Positions 26,918 to 35,352 of a DNA stretch of 64,000 nt are shown here, piece after piece. Source of the DNA: Deltaproteobacteria bacterium (GTDB lineage: Bacteria > UBA10199 > DSSB01); assembly GCA_024233625.1 (NCBI GenBank), contig JACKPJ010000005.1, positions 55,514-119,513 on the forward strand, written 5' to 3'. Numbering within the stretch: position 1 is the first letter of the stretch; the number at the start of each line of letters is the position of its first letter. Under the pieces are notes generated by a model that saw nothing but the letters and a program-made list of their open reading frames with translations, was not told the origin of the DNA and did no database searches. The position numbers were made by a program, and so were the translations under genes.

Positions 26918-28768
26918 ATGAACTTAGGTCTCAAAATAAAATCCAAAAAAATAAAATTGCAATGGATAGCCACTTGCTCACTCTATTGTTTTTGTTTCTT
27001 TTTCACCACTGCAATTCAAGCTAAAACTTTGCAGCAACTCGGAGCGGTTGCAACCCAACATCCACTAGCTTCAAAAAGTGCTGAAAGAATATTGCTGAAG
27101 GGCGGAAATGCCATCGACGCTGCCATTGCGGCGGCTTTAACTTTGAGCGTCGTCGAACCCTATAATTCGGGATTAGGTGCAGGTGGACTGGCAATGCTCT
27201 GGGATGAAAAAACTCAACAAGCCTTCGCGATTGATTTTCGTGAAAAAGCACCCGAAAAAGCACACAGAGAGATGTTTCAAAAGCAAACACTCGCCTCTCA
27301 AGAAGGCCCGCTCGCTATTGCCGTTCCAGGAGAACTTGCTGGCCTTGACCACATTCACCAAAAATGGGGGAAGCTTCCCTGGAATGAATTATTTGCTGAC
27401 GCTATTTTTTATGCCGAAAAGGGATTTGCACCCAGTGAGTATTTTAAAAAACGCATCCTCAAAAAGGAATCTTGTCTCACGCGTGATTCTCATACCTGGG
27501 AAATCTATCATCCCTTTTTTAACCAGCAAGACTCTCAAGTTGAGCCCCTTCCTCGAAGACAAGCTCCCAAACTTGAAGAAGTAAACTTAAGTTCTCCCAA
27601 GCTTATCCAAAAAAATCTCGCAGGCTCACTTAAAAAAATTCGCGACAAGGGCATCTCTCCTTTTTATGAAGGAGAAATCGCTCAAGAAATGCAGGCATCC
27701 ATTCAAAGCAAAGGCGGAATTTTAACTTTATCCGATTTAAAGAATTATCAAGTGATCGAACGTCCCGCTTTAAAAGAAAAATATTCCTGGGGAAATATTT
27801 GGACAATGCCCTTGCCTAGTTCGGGAGGTATTTCTGTGATTCGTACTCTCAACACGATGGAAGAGATTGAAAAAAAATGGAGAGCACTTCATAAAAAATC
27901 TCCCGAAATTTATCCGAGCTTTGAAAGTCATTGGCCGATACTGATGGTGAGGGTTTGGGATGGAGTTTTTAAGACACGTAACCAGGAAATGGGAGATAGT
28001 GATTTTGTTGAAAAGCTTCCTGTCAAACGCTGGATAAGTCAAGGACTAGCTCGAAGAGACGCTCGCCAAATTGTGGCAGCGGAGCAAATGCATTTTATGC
28101 AGAAGACATCTGAAAAAAAATCCTCTCAAAGTTCTGCCTTGATCAGAAGTTTAACCAGCTCCGATCAAGAATCCTCTATTAAGACAAATGGACAAACGAC
28201 ACATCTATCCATCATTGATCGATCGGGCAACGCCATTAGCATGACATTGACACAGAATTTAAGTTTTGGTTCTTGCGTCACTGCAGGAAAAAGCGGCATT
28301 TTGATGAATAATCAAATGGACGATTTTGCAGCTCATCCTGGCAAAGCCAACGCATTCGGACTGGTGCAATCCGAAGCTAATGCCATCGCTGCTGGCAAAC
28401 GCCCACTTTCGAGCATGACTCCTCTCATTGTCACACAAAAAAAACAGGCGACACTAGCTTTGGGCTCTCCAGGAGGACCCCGCATTATCAGCACAGTCTC
28501 ACAGATACTGTTTCGTCATTTTCATTTGAATCAAGAGATGAAAACAGCCATCGCTGCACCGCGTTTTCATTTTCAGGGATTACCCAAAAAAATCTTTGTG
28601 GAAGATAAATTTTTTTTTCAACAAAATAAAAAATTTGATTTGGATAGAGAACTACAATTACCTTGGAGCAATGCCCAAGCGGTAAGTTTTGACATTCACA
28701 GCCAAAACTATCAAGCCTGGAGCGATCCGCGAGGAATTGGAAAAGCTATTCGCGTCATCCAACAGTAA
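26918..28768 (+). CDS. ggt: Gamma-glutamyltransferase
   Basis: This 616-residue protein has an N-terminal signal sequence (about 1-35). Family motifs are present: NAIDAAIAAALTLSVVEP, DFREKAP with the substrate-binding Arg108, the autoprocessing site at TTHLSIID (catalytic Thr427), GILMNNQMDDF, and RPLSSMTP. The proenzyme cleaves before Thr427 into large and small subunits in the periplasm and hydrolyses or transfers the gamma-glutamyl group of glutathione. The start has AGGA about 7 nt upstream. A linker rich in Ser and Lys (about 395-425) precedes the cleavage site. Confidence 0.92.
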   Translation: MNLGLKIKSKKIKLQWIATCSLYCFCFFFTTAIQAKTLQQLGAVATQHPLASKSAERILLKGGNAIDAAIAAALTLSVVEPYNSGLGAGGLAMLWDEKTQQAFAIDFREKAPEKAHREMFQKQTLASQEGPLAIAVPGELAGLDHIHQKWGKLPWNELFADAIFYAEKGFAPSEYFKKRILKKESCLTRDSHTWEIYHPFFNQQDSQVEPLPRRQAPKLEEVNLSSPKLIQKNLAGSLKKIRDKGISPFYEGEIAQEMQASIQSKGGILTLSDLKNYQVIERPALKEKYSWGNIWTMPLPSSGGISVIRTLNTMEEIEKKWRALHKKSPEIYPSFESHWPILMVRVWDGVFKTRNQEMGDSDFVEKLPVKRWISQGLARRDARQIVAAEQMHFMQKTSEKKSSQSSALIRSLTSSDQESSIKTNGQTTHLSIIDRSGNAISMTLTQNLSFGSCVTAGKSGILMNNQMDDFAAHPGKANAFGLVQSEANAIAAGKRPLSSMTPLIVTQKKQATLALGSPGGPRIISTVSQILFRHFHLNQEMKTAIAAPRFHFQGLPKKIFVEDKFFFQQNKKFDLDRELQLPWSNAQAVSFDIHSQNYQAWSDPRGIGKAIRVIQQ

Positions 28769-28805
28769 ATCGATATTTATTCAATACTTCAAAGTACATC
28801 CCAGT

Positions 28806-29066
28806 TTAATGCATAATATAAACTTTATCATGCATTCTCACTTTGTCTTCGACGGGGACACCCACATGAGCTCCGATACCGGCTTCGTTGACATCAACAT
28901 GATTCACCTGCATCGAAGTCACTTCTGTTTCCATATCAGTAGTATGTCCTTTAATATGAATACGATCTCCAACTTTTAAATGGCCGTGTTTGACATAAAT
29001 TCCTGCAACTTTAGGCTGACCATAATAGTGATCAATTTCTCCAATTTCTTCTTCTCGATATTGCAT
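28806..29066 (-). CDS. Small elongation-factor domain-2-like protein
   Basis: This 86-residue protein consists of one beta-barrel of the translation-factor domain 2 type: IGEIDHYYGQPKVAGIYV, HLKVGDRIHIKGHTTDME, and VTSMQVNHVDVNEAGIGAHVGV. There is no GTPase domain. Similar stand-alone proteins occur in several proteobacteria with unknown function. I chose ATG 29066 because GGAGG sits 4-5 nt upstream; the ATG 12 bp earlier overlaps that Shine-Dalgarno. Confidence 0.82.
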   Translation of the reverse strand: MQYREEEIGEIDHYYGQPKVAGIYVKHGHLKVGDRIHIKGHTTDMETEVTSMQVNHVDVNEAGIGAHVGVPVEDKVRMHDKVYIMH

Positions 29067-29190
29067 AAAAACCTCCATCTAAAATTTTAACCGATTCAAT
29101 CGACTAAGCACAATGGGGTTTTTGAAAGTTATGATGACTTATTTTATTCGCAGAAAATTTATGACAAAGAAATATAGAACGGGCTGGGTT

Positions 29191-30198
29191 CTAAAAAGCG
29201 TACTGCCAACCAGCAGTTAACATCCAATCCGTTTCTAACTGCACACCATTAAGATCTTGATAGACGGGTATTCCTCCCTCGATCGCAATACGATGTCCTT
29301 TAAAAAAACCTCGAGGAACACCAAAGTTGAGGCCCAAAAGCACATCAAGCCTCTTTCCACCATGATTTTTAGTATTGGCGGTGCTCACCATCATGGGGTT
29401 TAACATCGGATCGGCACCTTCAATATCACTCCAAATTTTTCCTTCAATTCTCAAAGACTGACTGAGCCAGTCATTCCATTTGCGGGCTCCCCATGCAGTA
29501 AGTTTCAGCTGATCACCCAAAGCATAATCGCGACTGTTTGTGCCTAATCGAATCACACCAGCTCCCTGAAAACCCCAAGACCATTTTTCAATTTTTCCCG
29601 TATAAGTTATACCCGGCAAGACATCAAAGGTGCCAGACCCCAATTGCATTGGGTAAGGCAAAATCATATTTTCACCTGCAGGCGTGTCACCGCGCTGCTC
29701 AATAGAACCTGTTGGAAAACTCATCCCTGCTTGCAAATGGACATGGTGATTTTCATTTTCCCAAACCTTAATTAAAGGATTAATTTGGATGTCCCCAATA
29801 CCACTCGAATTCGTGCGAAACTTCATTCCCATTTGAGTGACATGGTCCATCGACATATCGATGAAAGGAATCATTAATGCAAAAGTGAGTCGATCGTGAG
29901 GTGAATACATCATACCCAACATGTGCATATCCATACTCATGTCAGTAGGAACCACCATGTAATTTTCTAATGCTATCCCACTACTGATACCCGATGTACC
30001 TTGCCGCAAACCACTCATCGACATATGCATATATCGATAAGAAAACATGATTTCACCTCGGTTATGCGTATGATCTCCCATCACACCAATAGGCGCATGA
30101 CTGTCTGGACGAAAGGCAAATGACGTCGCTGCAAAAAAAGAAATCAAGAAAAAACTAAAACTCATTTTGAACAGTGATTTTAAGAAAACCCGGTACAT
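29191..30198 (-). CDS. Met/His-rich outer-membrane beta-barrel protein
   Basis: This 335-residue protein has a signal peptide (about 1-28) and alternating strands ending in a C-terminal aromatic residue (WQYAF), as in outer-membrane barrels of the phenol-degradation/transporter type (MetA-pathway family). The N-terminal half is very rich in Met and His, for example YMHMSMSG and MSMDMHMLGMMYS. Such clusters are typical of copper-linked proteins. A metal role is inference. The start region has AGGTG upstream, and dyad repeats lie at 30278-30318. Confidence 0.7.
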   Translation of the reverse strand: MYRVFLKSLFKMSFSFFLISFFAATSFAFRPDSHAPIGVMGDHTHNRGEIMFSYRYMHMSMSGLRQGTSGISSGIALENYMVVPTDMSMDMHMLGMMYSPHDRLTFALMIPFIDMSMDHVTQMGMKFRTNSSGIGDIQINPLIKVWENENHHVHLQAGMSFPTGSIEQRGDTPAGENMILPYPMQLGSGTFDVLPGITYTGKIEKWSWGFQGAGVIRLGTNSRDYALGDQLKLTAWGARKWNDWLSQSLRIEGKIWSDIEGADPMLNPMMVSTANTKNHGGKRLDVLLGLNFGVPRGFFKGHRIAIEGGIPVYQDLNGVQLETDWMLTAGWQYAF

Positions 30199-30277
30199 AT
30201 TTTCACCTCATCTAAAAATAAAATTTAAAACTGATGTCAGATATTTTTTTATATCCATAGAAAAATTGATCGTTTTT

Positions 30278-30318
30278 GACAATTAGGCAAATTGTCGCAG
30301 CTGCGGCATTTTGCCGCA
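30278..30318. promoter_or_regulatory. Cluster of short dyads upstream of the Met/His-rich barrel gene
   Basis: Three adjacent inverted repeats are packed in 41 bp: GACAAT to ATTGTC (30278-30296), CGCAGCTGCG (30296-30305), and TGCGGCA-TTT-TGCCGCA (30302-30318). The last is a perfect 7-3-7 dyad, and on the minus strand a weaker TGCGACA-ATT-TGCC follows it. The dyad centre is about 110 bp before the barrel gene's start, a plausible regulator-binding position. No T-run makes it a terminator. Confidence 0.45.
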
Positions 30319-30359
30319 CTCTATGAGGAAGAAATTTTATAACGCAGACTTTGACGCGC

Positions 30360-31661
30360 TTAACCCTTCAATTCTTTTCCAGAAACGAAGACTTTTTGAA
30401 TATTTTCGCTAGAGTTTTTCTGAAAAAGATCAGAGAAAAAATTTTCGGAAGAATTCTCAAAACTTGAGAGCAACATAAAATCTGCAAACTTTCCTGTCTG
30501 TAGACTTCCTACTTCATGAGATAAATTTAAGGCGTGGGCTCCACCCATCGTCACAGCATGAAATAACAACTTGGCTAAATCAGCTCGCAAGCCTTCCTCG
30601 ATATCCGACAAAATACTTTTGATTTCTACCCATAAATTGAGCTGACCTCCCCAGGCCTTTCCCAAACTACTCAAGGCAAATCGAGGTTTTTTTTCTAAAA
30701 TTTGTTTCCAATTGATATCTCCCAATTGTAAATATCGAAATGCACTCGGTGAAAAAATTCGCATACATTGATGATTTTCCAAAAGTTGTGAATCAGTCGG
30801 TCCCAAATGCAAAGCCCCAATAATGGTGGGATTGATTTCTAACACACCAATCTCTTTTAGATACTGTACAGGAGTCATGTGATGAGCTGGGGGAATTTTA
30901 TCCTTCCAGCCCGCTTCTTTAAACAGCACCGAGGAAATCTCCCCCAAGGAGTCATAGAAGAATTCCATCTCACTAAAACTCAACGCAGCATGCAAATGAA
31001 ATGGCACCTCCATTTGTTCGGCATGCCGCGCCAAAATGCGCAGCAAGTTTTTAGAAAGTGTGTAAGCCGAAAAAGGCGCAATTCCTGCATGCAACAAAGG
31101 TTTTTCTAAACTCTGAACTTCATCTAGAAGTGCAAGGGCTTGTTCAAAGTCATCTTGTGCGAGTGGTCTCTGAATATTTTCGACTTCGGCTAAAACAACC
31201 GTGCGCAGTCCACTTGCCAAATAAAGCGGTAAGGCAATCGGATAACGACAGACATCTCCCAAGGTAGTCACACCCGTCTTCAAAATTTCGTTAAGTCCAG
31301 CTTGAATGGCCTCGCGCTGTTTTTCTAGACTGAGCTGCGTTTTATAACGTGAAAGATCTACCAACCATTTCATAAAGTGAATGCTGCCATCAAAAGATAA
31401 AAACTTTTCTAAAGGGGAAAGATATTGACTAAGCGAAAGATCACAATGTGCATTGACAAAACCCGGAAGCAAAATTTGATCTTCGAAATCTTGATGAGTT
31501 GCCTGCGGATATTTTTGCAAGAGATCTTTTTGTGAACCTAGCGCGATAATTTTGGAATTTTCGACGGCAACAGCACCTGAATCGATAATTTCATTGACAC
31601 TTGCAACGAGGGTCTTTGCACTAAAAATTTTAACTTGAGTCGACAAAGTTTTTCCTTTCAA
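30360..31661 (-). CDS. Amidohydrolase-fold protein with degenerate metal site
   Basis: This 433-residue protein has the layout of the deaminase/chlorohydrolase (cytosine-deaminase-like, aminofutalosine-deaminase-like) branch. There is a small beta domain at both ends, and LLPGFVNAHCDL follows the N-terminal strands. The HxH ligand pair is altered to His72-Cys-Asp74. The later Asp of the usual GTDS motif is absent (ALSSLGKAW, about 329-337). His224 (FHLHAA) and His285 (GALHLG) remain. Either the enzyme uses an unusual metal set or it is no longer a deaminase. It is monocistronic. Confidence 0.8.
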   Translation of the reverse strand: MKGKTLSTQVKIFSAKTLVASVNEIIDSGAVAVENSKIIALGSQKDLLQKYPQATHQDFEDQILLPGFVNAHCDLSLSQYLSPLEKFLSFDGSIHFMKWLVDLSRYKTQLSLEKQREAIQAGLNEILKTGVTTLGDVCRYPIALPLYLASGLRTVVLAEVENIQRPLAQDDFEQALALLDEVQSLEKPLLHAGIAPFSAYTLSKNLLRILARHAEQMEVPFHLHAALSFSEMEFFYDSLGEISSVLFKEAGWKDKIPPAHHMTPVQYLKEIGVLEINPTIIGALHLGPTDSQLLENHQCMRIFSPSAFRYLQLGDINWKQILEKKPRFALSSLGKAWGGQLNLWVEIKSILSDIEEGLRADLAKLLFHAVTMGGAHALNLSHEVGSLQTGKFADFMLLSSFENSSENFFSDLFQKNSSENIQKVFVSGKELKG

Positions 31662-31698
31662 AAAAAATATCTAGGTTTTCCAATAAGAATTTAACTAG

Positions 31699-31853
31699 TG
31701 GATCTGTCAAAAAAATAATTTTTTTTCACTTTTTGGCTAGCAGCTCAAGCGCCGCTGCTAAGCCAAGCTAATGAAATTCTTATTATTGCTTAGCTAACAT
31801 TGATAAGAATTTCATTAAGCGCCGTTACAAAAAGCTATTTTTCAACAGATCCA
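31699..31853. repeat. Dispersed palindromic element, copy B (inverse orientation)
   Basis: A 155-bp unit 7 bp downstream of panC. The ends TGGATCTGT and ACAGATCCA are inverted repeats, extending through the AAAAATA tract. The GC-rich hairpin (31733-31766, TTGGCTAGCAGC with GCTGCTAAGCCAA) and the adjoining AATGAAATTC/GAATTTCATT pair match copy A read in reverse. It shares GCAGCTCAAGCGCCGC exactly with copy A. Confidence 0.75.
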
Positions 31854-31860
31854 TCAGAAG

Positions 31861-32703
31861 TCATGTTAAGGCGCCATTATCAATAAAGCGTTTATGATTA
31901 ACATATGCCGCAATCAAAACTCTTGCAGGCCTCTGAATCACTTCAAGCTTTTGCAAGTTTTCGGCATCCACAATTTCTAAATACTCTAGCTGAAGATCTG
32001 GAGCTTGAGCTAAAATGTCTTTGCCCAAGCTGAGCAATTTTTGAACCTGCTTCTCTCCTTTTTTGACAGCTTGCTGCACCGCTTTAATCGCTTGAGAAAT
32101 ATAAAGCACTTGCTTGCGTTCCTCTTCATTGAGGTAAACATTTCGCGAACTCTTCGCCAAGCCATCTTCATCACGTAAAGTGGGAACCCCGATAATCTCG
32201 ATGGGCATCAACAAGTCTTTGGCCATGCGACGAATGACTTGCAGTTGTTGATAATCCTTTTCACCAAAAACAGCAATTTGAGGCTGCAGAGCTGAAAATA
32301 ATTTTGCAACAATGGTTGTCACTCCCATAAAATGGCCTGGCCTAAAAGGACCACAGAGCCCACGGGTGAGTTCAGTGACAACAACTTTGGTTTGCTCGCC
32401 TTTTGGATACATCTGACTGACCTCGGGCATCCAAAGATAGTCGACTCCGCGCTCAGCTGCGAGTTTTTGATCGCGCTCGGCATCGCGAGGATAACTATCA
32501 TAATCTTCATTGGGACCAAATTGAGTTGGATTGACAAAGATGGACATCACCACCACATCGCTGTGCTGTTTGGCAACATTCACTAAACTCAAGTGACCCT
32601 CATGCAAAAAACCCATCGTGGGAACAAAGCCAATGCGTTTTCCCTCTTGCGCTAAGTCACGAGAGAGTTGTTGTATTTCTGAAATGGAATGTATAATTTT
32701 CAT
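31861..32703 (-). CDS. panC: Pantothenate synthetase
   Basis: This 280-residue protein has all signature blocks: PTMGFLHEGHLSLV (ATP-binding HxGH), FVNPTQFGPNEDYDSYPRD, FGEKDYQQLQVIRRM and KSSRNVYL (the KMSKS-like loop). It condenses pantoate with beta-alanine, using ATP, to form pantothenate. It is the last gene of the operon, 24 bp after panB, and repeat copy B follows its stop. Confidence 0.97.
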   Translation of the reverse strand: MKIIHSISEIQQLSRDLAQEGKRIGFVPTMGFLHEGHLSLVNVAKQHSDVVVMSIFVNPTQFGPNEDYDSYPRDAERDQKLAAERGVDYLWMPEVSQMYPKGEQTKVVVTELTRGLCGPFRPGHFMGVTTIVAKLFSALQPQIAVFGEKDYQQLQVIRRMAKDLLMPIEIIGVPTLRDEDGLAKSSRNVYLNEEERKQVLYISQAIKAVQQAVKKGEKQVQKLLSLGKDILAQAPDLQLEYLEIVDAENLQKLEVIQRPARVLIAAYVNHKRFIDNGALT

Positions 32704-32727
32704 ATTCTTTTAAATAATATTATTGAA

Positions 32728-33555
32728 TCAACGCTCTTTAAAACTATGATCTTCATCGGGGTAAGTTCCCTCTTTAACCTCTCGAATATAATCCTTCATC
32801 GCTGCGTGAATCGCTACCCCCAAATTGCCAAAGTGTTTGACAAATTTGGGTTTGAACTCGCTATACATTCCCAATAAATCATAACACACTAAGACTTGAC
32901 CATCGCAATGAGGCCCGGAGCCAATGCCAATCGTCGGAATGTCAATAGTGTCCGTGATCTTTTGCGCAAGCTCGAGGGGTATTCCTTCCAAAACCAAACT
33001 ATAAGCACCAGCATTGGCAATAGCCTTGGCATCATTCAATATTTTTTTTGCGGCTTTTTCCTCTCGGCCCTGAACTTTATAGCCTCCCATTTGTTGAACA
33101 TGCTGCGGCATCAAACCGACATGTCCCATCACCGGAATCCCGACCTTCACAACAGCTGCGACAATCTCGGCGATTTCTTCTCCACCCTCCATTTTAACAC
33201 CGTGAACTTTCCCTTTTTTTAAAAGCTTCCCTGCAGAACGCACCGCATCCTCTTTGGAAGCCTGATAAGACATGAAAGGCATATCGCCAATGAGATGTGC
33301 GCGTTTTGCCCCCATCGCCACACAATGACAATGATAGATCATTTGATCCAAACTCACTCCCAAGGTATTTTCTCGACCTTGAATGACCATTCCCAAAGAA
33401 TCTCCGATCAAAATTGAATCAACACCCGCCTCATCAAAAAGTTTGGCCATTGTAAAATCATAAGCAGTAATCATCGATATTTTTTCGCCCGATTTTTTTT
33501 TCGCTAAAAATTTTGGAACAGTGAGTGCCCCTGTTTGAGAAATTTCTTTGGACAT
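32728..33555 (-). CDS. panB: 3-methyl-2-oxobutanoate hydroxymethyltransferase
   Basis: This 275-residue protein has the PanB blocks MITAYDFTMAKLFDEAGVD, IGDSLGMV (metal-binding Asp), VKMEGGEE and IGIGSGPHCDGQVLV. It transfers a hydroxymethyl group from methylene-tetrahydrofolate to 2-oxoisovalerate, the first step of pantothenate synthesis. I chose ATG 33555, with AGGA 8 nt upstream; the in-frame ATG 9 bp earlier would sit directly against that AGG. Confidence 0.96.
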   Translation of the reverse strand: MSKEISQTGALTVPKFLAKKKSGEKISMITAYDFTMAKLFDEAGVDSILIGDSLGMVIQGRENTLGVSLDQMIYHCHCVAMGAKRAHLIGDMPFMSYQASKEDAVRSAGKLLKKGKVHGVKMEGGEEIAEIVAAVVKVGIPVMGHVGLMPQHVQQMGGYKVQGREEKAAKKILNDAKAIANAGAYSLVLEGIPLELAQKITDTIDIPTIGIGSGPHCDGQVLVCYDLLGMYSEFKPKFVKHFGNLGVAIHAAMKDYIREVKEGTYPDEDHSFKER

Positions 33556-33577
33556 AATGAACATCCTATCTTTGGGT

Positions 33578-34225
33578 TTATTGACTCGAAATACTCACAT
33601 AATGTTTGTCAATTTGATTTTTCTTCATATGTAAAATGCCTTTGAGGATTTCTTTATAGTCATCATGGTTGCGGACAATATCGGTTTCGGTACAATTCAC
33701 TGTCAATAAAGGCGTTTCATCATATTGAAAAAAATAATGATTGTAGGTCTGACATAATGTTTCGATGTATCTTCCCGAAATGTATTTTTCATGAGAAATG
33801 CCACGTTTTTTGATGCGTTTGCGCAAGACATCCACACTGGCTTGTAAAAAAATCACTAAGTCCGGTTTGGGAATTTGAGTATCTAAAAGCGAATAAATGC
33901 TTTGATAGAGTTCAAACTCGGCTTCGGACAAGTTATTTTGCGCAAAGATCCAATCCTTAGCAAAAATATAATCAGCGATTTTCATTTGCGTAAATAGATC
34001 TTGCTGAGCTAACTCCGACTGCTGCCGGTAACGCGACAACATAAAAAAAACCTCGGTCTGGAAAGCAAAACGATTAGGACTTTTATAAAAATCTGGCAAA
34101 AAAGGATTTTTCTCAGGCTCTTCTAGAACAAGGTCTGCCTGAAATTCTTCCGCAAGCAATTTTGCCAAAGTCGTTTTCCCCACACCAATCGGACCTTCAA
34201 TGGCAATATAACGTAAATTTTTCAT
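33578..34225 (-). CDS. Deoxynucleoside kinase (dAK/dGK-like)
   Basis: This 215-residue protein has a P-loop at about 10-17 (GPIGVGKT). It also has EEP around residue 36, the F-Q-T-E-V-F-F-M-L-S-R-Y-R-Q-Q segment, DYIFAKDWIFA and a lid region K-R-I-K-K-R-G. These are the hallmarks of the bacterial deoxyadenosine/deoxyguanosine kinase family, which salvages deoxynucleosides. Its position before panB/panC is seen in several deltaproteobacterial genomes. The exact nucleoside preference cannot be read. Confidence 0.85.
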   Translation of the reverse strand: MKNLRYIAIEGPIGVGKTTLAKLLAEEFQADLVLEEPEKNPFLPDFYKSPNRFAFQTEVFFMLSRYRQQSELAQQDLFTQMKIADYIFAKDWIFAQNNLSEAEFELYQSIYSLLDTQIPKPDLVIFLQASVDVLRKRIKKRGISHEKYISGRYIETLCQTYNHYFFQYDETPLLTVNCTETDIVRNHDDYKEILKGILHMKKNQIDKHYVSISSQ

Positions 34226-34227
34226 AA

Positions 34228-34833
34228 TTATTTCGGAGCAAAGCGCGGATCAAGCTGGCTCGGATCAATCTCCTGAGGATTTCCTTCATTAATCGGAACA
34301 TGCGTCGGTGAACTAAAATTATTGAGCACATCATAAGTCATTTTGCGCTCTGCACTGTAGAAACTAACTGCACGAAAAGCTTTAAGATCGGTATCTTTTG
34401 GAAAAAATAAATCAATAGTTTCAGAATAACCCACTGAAACACCCACTGGATACTCAACCATTTGCTGAAGTTTGTCCGGAAGCCTAACAAAAGTATGAGG
34501 GTCTTTCACGCGCAAACTATGAATTGCTTTTTGCTTTCTTCCCCAAGCGTCCACAATCTCCCAGTGGTCTTTTAAGGTATTTAATCTTAAAACATCATAA
34601 CCACTATTGGTGAGACCAATCGTCATAATTTTGTATCCCGGTATTAAATTATCCAAGCGAGGGTCGTAACGCGCATCGATCGTAATCCCATGTTTGTGCA
34701 GTTTCATCTCGCGGTTCGTCGTACCTTTATCTTGTTTTTCTGCCGAAGGATAACAACTCAAAAATGAAAGGGAAAGAAAAGCCACCACTATGAAATTTTG
34801 AAGAAAGTTTTTTGTGGAAGAGTGAAAACGCAT
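34228..34833 (-). CDS. Lipoprotein of unknown function
   Basis: This 201-residue protein has a signal sequence ending in a lipobox (LSFLSC, Cys27). The mature part is beta-rich with a patch HGITIDARYDPRLDNLIPGY and a Pro-rich end. No family is recognised. It starts the operon: its stop is 2 bp from the deoxynucleoside kinase start, followed by panB and panC. Confidence 0.75.
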   Translation of the reverse strand: MRFHSSTKNFLQNFIVVAFLSLSFLSCYPSAEKQDKGTTNREMKLHKHGITIDARYDPRLDNLIPGYKIMTIGLTNSGYDVLRLNTLKDHWEIVDAWGRKQKAIHSLRVKDPHTFVRLPDKLQQMVEYPVGVSVGYSETIDLFFPKDTDLKAFRAVSFYSAERKMTYDVLNNFSSPTHVPINEGNPQEIDPSQLDPRFAPK

Positions 34834-35352
34834 CTGAATTGCCTCACATTAATAAATCTTTTTTTTACATATGGATCCCCGTCTGCACGGGGATGACATC
34901 TATCATTGCACTATCCATCTTTGTCTATATCTTCATTAGTTATTTTTCAAGCTTAGTTTTTGAAAGTTTGGATTCACGGATCCCTGGCCCATCGAAAAAT
35001 ACCGTTTAAATCCGCCATGAGCGGAGCCATCAAATTCGCACTGTCTGAACGAGCATAGCGAAGTGAGTTTGCGAATTTGGGCAAGAGTGAATCAGGATTT
35101 AGGTATTTTATTCGGGGCTAAAGGACTTTTCTTTGCTCCTTTCTTTTTGGCAAAAAAAGAAAGGAGAGGAAAAAACCTAACTTTAGTTAGGTACTTAATT
35201 TCAACTTATCTTGTATGGAATATCTCGAAAATGAGGCAAAGCCTTGGGGTGCACGATACGGTTTTAATCAATGCTCTCTAAAATAGGGCATAGAGTACAT
35301 TCAGGGTGAGACTCAACTTAATGAAATATATATACAAAATGAGGGTAATAAA
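34834..35352. other. 519-bp gene-free region with several hairpin repeats
   Basis: No convincing gene. It holds ATCCCCGT-CTGC-ACGGGGAT (34875-34894), CAAATTCGCA paired with TGCGAATTTG (35031-35040 and 35070-35079), a 13-bp stem CTCCTTTCTTTTT with AAAAAGAAAGGAG (35136-35166), and CCTAACT-TT-AGTTAGG (35176-35191). Such stems are typical of scattered intergenic repeats in many proteobacteria. Promoters for the flanking divergent genes must also be here. Confidence 0.6.

Noticed and set aside
35063..35281. 72-codon open frame in the hairpin-rich gap
   Set aside because: It runs through the repeat stems, and its Phe/Lys-rich translation simply follows the hairpin arms.
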